Shown in pieces: positions 4,786-5,989 of a DNA stretch of 5,989 bases. Origin of the DNA: Flavobacteriaceae bacterium (GTDB lineage Bacteria; Bacteroidota; Bacteroidia; Flavobacteriales; Flavobacteriaceae); the NCBI GenBank assembly GCA_030828025.1, contig JAURDG010000093.1:1-5989 (forward strand), written 5' to 3'. The notes under the pieces were generated by a model. That model saw nothing but the letters and a program-made list of their open reading frames with translations, did not search any database and was not told the origin of the DNA. Within the stretch, counting starts at the first letter, position 1; every line of letters begins with the position of its first letter. The position numbers and the translations under genes are program-made.

Positions 4786-5989
4786 TTATGCGTTTGCTTC
4801 TGCAAGCATTTTTTCACCAGCTTCGATAGCTTCTTCGATGGTTCCCTTAAGGTTAAATGCCGCTTCTGGAAGGTGATCTAACTCTCCGTCCATAATCATG
4901 TTGAACCCTTTAATAGTGTCTTTGATATCAACCAATACACCCGGAATACCCGTAAACTGCTCGGCCACGTGGAACGGCTGCGACAAGAAACGTTGCACAC
5001 GACGTGCACGTGCTACCGCTAGTTTGTCTTCTTCAGAAAGTTCTTCCATACCAAGAATCGCAATGATGTCTTGCAATTCTTTGTAGCGTTGTAAGAGCTC
5101 TTTTACACGTTGTGCACAGTTATAGTGTTCATCCCCTAAAATTTCAGAGGTCAGGATACGTGAAGTAGAATCTAATGGATCTACAGCAGGATAAATTCCA
5201 AGTTCGGCAATTTTACGTGAAAGTACTGTAGTCGCATCCAAGTGGGCAAAGGTCGTTGCCGGTGCGGGGTCGGTAAGATCATCCGCAGGTACATAGACCG
5301 CTTGTACAGAAGTAATCGAGCCTTTTTTGGTTGAGGTAATACGTTCTTGCATCGCTCCCATTTCCGTAGCAAGTGTAGGCTGGTATCCTACCGCTGAAGG
5401 CATGCGCCCAAGAAGCGCCGATACTTCAGAACCTGCTTGTGTAAATCGGAAAATATTGTCCACAAAGAAAAGTACATCTTTCCCTTGGTCAGAACCAGCT
5501 CCATCACGGAAATACTCAGCAATGGTTAATCCAGAAAGTGCCACACGTGCACGTGCTCCTGGAGGTTCGTTCATCTGTCCAAACACAAAGGTCGCTTTAG
5601 AATCTTTCATGGCTTTCTTATCTACTTTGGACAAGTCCCAACCGCCATTTTCCATAGAGTCCATAAATTCGTCTCCGTATTTGATAATACCAGACTCAAG
5701 CATTTCACGCAACAAGTCGTTTCCTTCACGAGTACGCTCACCTACTCCAGCAAATACAGAAAGTCCACCGTGTCCTTTAGCAATATTGTTAATCAATTCT
5801 TGGATCAATACTGTTTTTCCTACACCGGCACCACCAAATAATCCAATTTTACCTCCTTTTGCATAAGGCTCAATAAGGTCAATGACCTTGATACCGGTAA
5901 ACAAAACTTCGGTAGAAGTAGAAAGATCTTCAAAGGCAGGTGCTTGTCGGTGAATCGGAAGACCATCCTTTCCTGTTTTAGGCAGGTCG
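4786..5989 (-). CDS. atpD: F1Fo ATP synthase beta subunit, N-terminus cut by window edge
   Basis: Catalytic subunit of F1, hydrolysing or making ATP at the cytoplasmic face. The visible part is 400 residues ending at TAA 4786-4788. The frame is open to the right edge: upstream of the TTG codon at 5902-5904 it reads ...GLPIHRQAPAFEDLSTSTEVLFTG, a normal beta-subunit sequence, so that TTG is an internal leucine and not a start. About 100 N-terminal residues (beta-barrel domain) lie outside. Visible motifs: P-loop GGAGVGKT (5812-5835), catalytic glutamate in GERTREGNDL, Walker B LFFVDNIFRFTQAG, signature PAVDPLDSTS, and the DELSEED loop as EELSEED (5026-5046). In Bacteroidota atpDC is usually separate from the other atp genes; here a TonB receptor, not another atp gene, follows atpC, which is consistent. 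Confidence 0.99.
   Translation of the reverse strand, partial: DLPKTGKDGLPIHRQAPAFEDLSTSTEVLFTGIKVIDLIEPYAKGGKIGLFGGAGVGKTVLIQELINNIAKGHGGLSVFAGVGERTREGNDLLREMLESGIIKYGDEFMDSMENGGWDLSKVDKKAMKDSKATFVFGQMNEPPGARARVALSGLTIAEYFRDGAGSDQGKDVLFFVDNIFRFTQAGSEVSALLGRMPSAVGYQPTLATEMGAMQERITSTKKGSITSVQAVYVPADDLTDPAPATTFAHLDATTVLSRKIAELGIYPAVDPLDSTSRILTSEILGDEHYNCAQRVKELLQRYKELQDIIAILGMEELSEEDKLAVARARRVQRFLSQPFHVAEQFTGIPGVLVDIKDTIKGFNMIMDGELDHLPEAAFNLKGTIEEAIEAGEKMLAEANA

Noticed and set aside
5327..5866. Plus-strand open frame of 179 codons opposite atpD
   Set aside because: It lies wholly antisense to highly conserved beta-subunit sequence; composition follows the complement of that gene and no domain is recognisable.
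5902..5904. TTG as a start for atpD
   Set aside because: The frame continues upstream to the window edge with conserved beta-subunit residues, so TTG is an internal leucine and the gene is simply cut by the edge.

Overview
The window looks like ordinary core chromosome of a Bacteroidota bacterium, most likely in the Flavobacteriia. The evidence is lineage-typical proteins: an HU protein with an RNISKN arm, an RNase G without the zinc-link cysteines, an ATP synthase epsilon subunit of only 92 residues, and a 30-residue Lys/Arg protein beginning MPSGKKRKRHK. Starts are mostly AT-rich and lack a well-placed Shine-Dalgarno, which also fits. No mobile element, CRISPR array, tRNA or rRNA was seen. 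The genes fill the window; the longest gap is 136 bases (452-587).

Left half, plus strand (34-2656): an HU-family DNA-binding protein, the 30-residue basic protein, the RNase G endoribonuclease gene (rng), a clear intrinsic terminator at 2141-2169, and recX. The gap before rng carries a perfect 8-bp hairpin close to the GTG start and six copies of the pentamer TGTTC/GAACA. It is the most interesting non-coding stretch, and a candidate site for controlling RNase G expression.

Right half, minus strand (5989 down to 2653): the 5'-truncated atpD (F1 beta subunit), atpC (epsilon) five bases later, then a BtuB-like TonB-dependent outer-membrane receptor after a 49-base gap without an obvious terminator. 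The receptor and recX meet tail to tail and share the palindrome CTAG, each using it for its stop codon.

Functionally the plus-strand genes concern nucleic acids (chromosome architecture, a probable RNA-binding or ribosome-associated small protein, RNA processing, RecA modulation). The minus-strand genes concern energy and envelope (catalytic ATP synthase subunits, energised uptake across the outer membrane). I found no convincing new multi-gene system. The points worth a second look are the rng leader, the 30-residue protein, family-level losses in HU, RNase G and epsilon, and the overlapping convergent stops.
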